A DNA stretch of 22,106 nt from Brachionus koreanus (Eukaryota > Rotifera > Eurotatoria > Ploima > Brachionidae), in NCBI GenBank assembly GCA_016987375.1, contig PJRA01000314.1:716130-738235 (forward strand), given 5' to 3'. The notes below the pieces were generated by a model. That model saw only the letters and a program-made list of their open reading frames with translations, was not told the DNA's origin and ran no database searches. Each line of letters opens with the position of its first letter. The first letter of the stretch is position 1. Shown one piece after another: positions 18,437 through 22,106 of the stretch. A program made the position numbers and the translations under genes.

Positions 18437-19330
18437 CTAATTATTATCAATAGGTCCCATGAGGTGTCTGCCCCCATCAATTTGTATTAGTTCACCGGTT
18501 GTAAATGATGCCAAATCGGATGCCAAAAACGCAATTGTATTTGCAACCTCAATTACATGACCTGGTCTACCCATTGCATGGTTCAGCTTGGCATCCTCCA
18601 AATATTGCCGATACTGTTCTTCAGTTAGACCATTTCTTCTCTGAATATTTGTCAAAATAACGCCCGGATTTACTGAATTTACTCTAACGCCTCTACTGGC
18701 TAAATCTAGTGCAACACACTTTGTGAATTGATCCAAAGCTGCTTTGCTCATACAGTAGGCAAGTATGTTGGGAAAGCTCTTCAATCCGGCAATACTGGAC
18801 ACATTTACGATTGAGCCTTTTTGCTCTAGTAAATGCGGTATACAAAGTTGAGTTAGATTTATAACAGCTTTTATGTTTGTATTCATCAATTCATCATAGT
18901 CTTTCATTTGCATGGTTTCAATACCGGCTGTTTTTAGAATACCAGCATTATTCACTAAAATATCAATCTTTCCAAATTTCTTTATAGCTTCATCAACAAT
19001 AACTTTGCACATTTCAGGCACTGTAATGTCACCAACAACTTTAATTATCTTTTTTTATAGTTTTAAATAGAGTTTTACTCAGTTAAAACTAATTTAGTAT
19101 TAAATTACATTGTCTCTGGTCTCAGGATCACATTGATTTATTGTATCATCCAGACCTTGACTGCTTCGTCCACTCAAAACTAATTTGGAGCCAAGTCTGG
19201 CAAAAAGCACAGCTGTTCCTTGGCCAATTCCAGAGCTGGCACCTTAACAAACAACAATATAATTTGATTTACACTTGGACCAATTTTTACCTGTAATTAT
19301 TGAAACTTTGTCTCCAAGAGAAATCATCAT
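18437..19330 (-). CDS. Short-chain dehydrogenase/reductase (classical SDR, FabG-like), three exons
   Basis: Exons 19330-19291, 19242-19109 and 19048-18437 join through GT-AG introns of 48 and 60 bp with consistent phase into 261 residues, the usual classical SDR size. It is an NAD(P)(H)-dependent oxidoreductase of carbonyl/hydroxyl substrates, probably soluble, since no signal peptide or membrane segment is seen. The Rossmann glycine motif TGASSGIG is at 13-20, NNAG at 91-94, the helix-4 Asn near 116, catalytic Ser at about 143 in NVSS, and Tyr156 and Lys160 in YCMSK; PGVILTNI (about 186-193) is the substrate loop and FTTGELIQIDGG the C-terminal motif. Arg39 after beta-2 (SGR) favours NADP(H). 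The ATG pair at 19330/19325 lies just before the first beta strand; the upstream one was chosen. The substrate cannot be told from sequence. It is close in style to animal SDRs annotated as 3-oxoacyl-ACP-reductase-like. Confidence 0.92.
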
Positions 19331-19622
19331 AGTAATATCTTGTAAATAAAAAAAGTGATTTAATTCAAGGCTTTAAATAGTATTGAAATTTTATTCAAAG
19401 ATTGGTACTGTCTGTCACAAAATAGCTTTACAAGAATACAGTTACATAAAATTAAATTAAATTTTGTTTTTAGCCTACGTAAATCAAATGTTGTTTTTCA
19501 ATTTAGTTTTATTTTAAACTAGAATTTAGCTTTTAAATAAATGGAATGACGAAGGAATTTTTTGTCACATAAAAAATTAGTATTTAAAATTAATTTTTGT
19601 TTTTTTCCTATTTGAAAAATAT
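19331..19622. other. Region upstream of the SDR gene
   Basis: AT-rich, just under 300 bases. It should hold the SDR promoter and 5' UTR (minus strand). GATTGGTACTGTCTGT near 19400 weakly resembles the repeat core at 18112-18160 and 20911-20960. No TATA box is convincing. Confidence 0.35.
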
Positions 19623-20115
19623 TTAGTGTGCCAGGACTTTTGGATATTTTTTAGATGTTTTTAAATCAGCATCGCTCCCAAAAATTTAAAATAAAAAGTG
19701 AATGCTATTTTTAGAATTTTTTCTCTTAAAAAAACTAACTTGTTTAGAAATTTAAATAAAAAAAAAAAAGTTTGACTTATTTTTAAATTATCTGGTATCA
19801 TTTAAAATTTAAATTTTAAAAAAATTGCGTCATATTTTTTTTTTAAATTTTCATCAGACCTTTTTTTTGTATTTTTAAATTTTTTTTCTAAATTTGCCAA
19901 TTTCATTTATGACCTAGCAGTAGACATCATTTCATCCTTTCCGTTATTTTCTGAAACAAAAGTTTAAAAAAAAAATTTTTTTATTTTTATCTTATTTTTA
20001 TAAATTTAAACTTAATTATCTAAAATGAATGTTTACCTTAATTACCTAGAGCCTTTATAAAAAGCATTGATTGTTTTATTTACGTGCCAACTTGAACATG
20101 ATATAATCATTTTTT
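19623..20115 (-). CDS. Candidate small multi-exon gene, unrecognised
   Basis: Three minus-strand segments join in one frame: 20115-20084 (acceptor TTTACTTTCAG before, donor GTAAAT after), 19950-19914 (acceptor TTTTGTTTCAG, donor GTCATA) and 19674-19623 (acceptor TTTGGGAG), ending LKTSKKYPKVLAH and TAA at 19625-19623. From the ATG at 20099 this gives 34 residues starting MFKLAQNNGKDEMMSTAS. The frame also stays open upstream through another possible exon ending at about 20168 (KKYILKNIF). Introns of 133 and 239 bases are longer than those of the firm genes, and two splice sites are weak. No family recognised. Confidence 0.22.
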
Positions 20116-20287
20116 CTGAAAGTAAAATAAAATTTACTTAAAAAATTGAAAAATTAAATGAAAATACCTGAAAATATTTTTGAGTATATATTTCTTAAAA
20201 AATTTAAAATTCAATCTGACAAATTGGCTGTAATTTAGGTTTACGTACACGATTTTTAACCTAACAATCCAATCTAAATAAATTCGT

Positions 20288-20470
20288 GATACTGTTCCAG
20301 ATACCACGAATCAAGCAGCCAAAAAATGGAAGAAAAACATACAAAAAAAGAAATAAATGAACGTTTGAGTTTGCAGTAGGATTTCATTAAGGGAAGCTGC
20401 TAAAAATATCGAGATTTCGTGCCAGTGTAATGGTACTTGTACAAGCAAAAACTACAAATGTTTTAGTTAA
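20288..20470 (+). pseudogene. Broken Cys-rich frame, probable transposable-element protein fragment
   Basis: A single frame reads DTVPDTTNQAAKKWKKN, a stop, a few residues, a second stop, then SRISLREAAKNIEISCQC, NGTCTSKNYKCFS and TAA (20468-20470). The SLREAA word followed by a C-x-C-x3-C-x6-C cluster resembles Cys-rich C-terminal tails of transposon/retroelement-derived proteins in invertebrates, where 'SLREAA...' precedes a CNC-type cluster. That comparison is from memory of the pattern only. Two in-frame stops show that it is not functional. Confidence 0.4.
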
Positions 20471-20830
20471 CATATTTATATAAAATCAATTAATAAATGC
20501 TGTAAAAATTAATTATTTTTATTTAATATTTTGTTTAATTGACTTTTTAATAAAAAAAAAAATAGTATATTAATAGAATAATCATTTAATTTCTTAATCA
20601 TTTATTTTTTTTAATCTGAAGGAGCTTAAGCTCGGTACAGAAATAAAAAATAAATAATAATAATTTGAATAGAACATATAACATAAGTTAACTAAATAAA
20701 AAATTTTCATTTAAACTAACAGAATTTGTTATGGCCACCACAAAGCTGATTATGAGTATGTTTAATTCTGTAAAATATAAATAAATATTTGAAATTTTAA
20801 AATTGTTAAATTGTTAATCGCAAAAAAGTT

Positions 20831-20882
20831 TATCATGTATAACTCATGTATAATAACTCATGTATAATATCATGTATAATAA
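20831..20882 (+). repeat. Short minisatellite
   Basis: Four imperfect tandem units built on CATGTATAA, with spacings of 12 to 16 bases (TCATGTATAAC, TCATGTATAATAAC, TCATGTATAATA, TCATGTATAATAA). Confidence 0.8.
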
Positions 20883-20910
20883 ATATGTCTAACTCTTGAT
20901 ATATTTAATT

Positions 20911-20960
20911 GTTAAAAAATTAAAATGAAAATTTGGAAATTTTGGTACCGTTGTGTCATT
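20911..20960 (+). repeat. Short dispersed repeat, copy 2
   Basis: Partner of 18112-18160. It shares GTTAAAAAAT, AAAATTTGGAAATTTTGG and the core GGTACCGTTGT (copy 1: GGTACTGTTGT). Confidence 0.35.
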
Positions 20961-21229
20961 TCTGGAATTAAATATTTCTGGTGAAATATAGTGGAATGTA
21001 AAAATGCGTGTAAAGTAAAAAGAGTACTAGATTGGTTTTAAAAAAAATAAAAAATGGTAATGACACAAGTCTAACTAAGTTACAATAGGGAAATATAGTC
21101 AGGTAGACCATACATTTAGGATCAGAATGCTCTGCGTATAACTGTAACCTTTACACATCACAATTGACGGTGTCTTGTCACGTTGATTCTATTTCACAAA
21201 TTTAATTGACAAAGCCAATTCAGCACATA

Positions 21230-21520
21230 ATTCACATTTGTAGAAAACTACTTAAAAAAATCCTCTAGATGATCAGTTTCTCGGACATATTATTTGTGAT
21301 AAGAAGTGGATCTATTTTGAAATTATGATAACAGAAATCAATGCCTTCAAGTTGTGAAAAGAAGACACTAAAAGACAAAAAGGTGATGTTGTGTGTTTTG
21401 TGTAATTTTCAAAGGGTAATTCACAAAACCGACAGCTATGTTTGTTTCATCAAGAAAACGACATACCTCACACAGTTAGAAGAACAATGGCCAAATTAAT
21501 ATCAATACGATAATGATTAA
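21230..21520 (+). pseudogene. Second mariner transposase fragment
   Basis: The plus strand reads HICRKLL, then after a one-base frame change in an A run NPLDDQFLGHIICDKKWIYF, the mariner motif around the first catalytic Asp (usual form G/CDEKWI). About 30 bases later another frame has KDKKVMLCVLCNFQRVIH, the next conserved mariner segment. Frame changes make it non-functional. The DNA is recognisably related to the mariner copy at 997-2129: the stretch around 1720-1835 matches 21235-21350, including GATAACAGAAATCAATG. This copy keeps the Trp of the motif and is the better preserved of the two there. Confidence 0.75.
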
Positions 21521-21983
21521 AATTATATTAGGAGATTTTCTAGGCATCATTTTATATTGACAGCTTTTTTTTATTTCTCAAGCTATTCAATTCTGTAAGG
21601 TCTTATGAATGCTTCATATAAAAAATTCAATTGACTTTTTATATAAATTTTTTTTTAATCAATAATATATTTTTTTAAATAAACTCTTTATTATGTACTC
21701 TTTAAATTTTATCAAACAAGTCAAGTCATGACTTGAAAAATGACTTGTTGAGACTTTTTTCCTGAGTTTTGTATAAGTCTGTATTTGTATATTATTTAAA
21801 TTTTTAATTATCTTAAAAAAGTTTACTGAAATATGAGTGAATTACTTTAAGATATCCTAGAAAAATTCTAATTAATTAAAATTTTTGCTTTTAATTGTTT
21901 CTTTAATATTTTGTAAATTTTATTTATTTTATTATTAAAAAATTTTATTTCAGATTTAATTTTGCAAACAATAAATGACATAA
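21521..21983. other. AT-rich spacer, no gene seen
   Basis: AT-rich. A short inverted pair, CAAGTCATGACTTG (21718-21731), is a perfect 14-base palindrome, repeated in part at 21736-21749 (AAAATGACTTGTTG). Nothing else is recognised. Confidence 0.4.
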
Positions 21984-22106
21984 CGGGTGATGCATAAGTA
22001 AATGGACAAAAATTAAAAGCGAATATCTCAAAAAATAAACTTCTGTTTTTTTTCTGATGTAAAGAATTTATTTTTCAATAGAATTATGATTTTTAAATAA
22101 TGAAAA
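21984..22106 (+). mobile_element. Possible left end of another mariner-like element, cut by the window
   Basis: CGGGTGATGCATAAGTAAAT followed by GGACAAAA has the look of a mariner terminal repeat (a CGGGTG start and an AAGTAAnGGAC-like core). It partly resembles the putative 5' end at 999-1015 (CAGGTCCAAGTCAATGG). The sequence runs off the window, so no partner end or transposase can be seen. Confidence 0.25.

Larger units (their letters stand above)
20471..21229. other. AT-rich spacer, no gene seen
   Basis: Contains the ATCATGTATAA minisatellite and the second short dispersed repeat (listed separately). The 21060-21200 part is less AT-biased and may be a decayed upstream part of the following mariner fragment. 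Confidence 0.4.

Noticed and set aside
1..22106. tRNA, rRNA, CRISPR arrays, bacterial promoters or operons
   Set aside because: None recognised on either strand; the spliced genes and decayed eukaryotic transposons make a bacterial reading untenable.

Overview
The window looks like nuclear DNA of a small invertebrate with a compact but very AT-rich genome. All three well-supported genes are eukaryotic: a nuclear receptor, a Cdc20-type APC/C activator, and a short-chain dehydrogenase. They carry tiny AT-rich GT-AG introns (48 to 60 bp) and lie among decayed mariner/Tc1-like and LINE-type elements. I infer a monogonont-rotifer-like or similar protostome; nothing here proves the taxon.

Layout. 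1-2130: AT-rich DNA ending in a dead mariner copy of about 1.13 kb with TA on both sides. 2534-3380: an unusually GC-rich broken open frame, probably a retroelement ORF. 3509-3850: the C-terminal end of a LINE reverse-transcriptase ORF on the minus strand. 3972-5446 (minus): a five-exon nuclear receptor, 419 residues. 5447-9120: mostly gene-free, with a TATA-like site and possible tiny spliced transcript (5817-6462) and a GC-rich open stretch (8094-8309). 9130-10346 (minus) and 10734-10975 (plus): fragments of one LINE family whose homologous ends form a ~108 bp inverted repeat. 11331-12821: a possible terminal-inverted-repeat element holding a promoter-like cluster and an exon-like minus-strand frame. 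14538-16596: promoter, two-exon CDC20 gene (481 residues) and polyadenylation signal. 17449-17617: transposase helix-turn-helix remnant. 18399-19330 (minus): three-exon SDR gene (261 residues). 19623-20115 (minus): a phase-consistent candidate small gene. 20288-20470: broken Cys-rich TE-type frame. 21230-21520: second mariner fragment, with a possible further element end at 21984.

The three good genes do not form a pathway; they look like ordinary independent genes. The least explained material is the set of short exon-like or GC-rich segments in otherwise AT-rich spacer (5817-6462, 8094-8309, 12238-12336, 13148-13200, 19623-20115), the GC-rich 2.5-3.4 kb segment, and the mirrored element at 11331-12821. 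No tRNA, rRNA, CRISPR array or bacterial-type operon was found. All exon structures were derived by eye from splice sites and reading phase.
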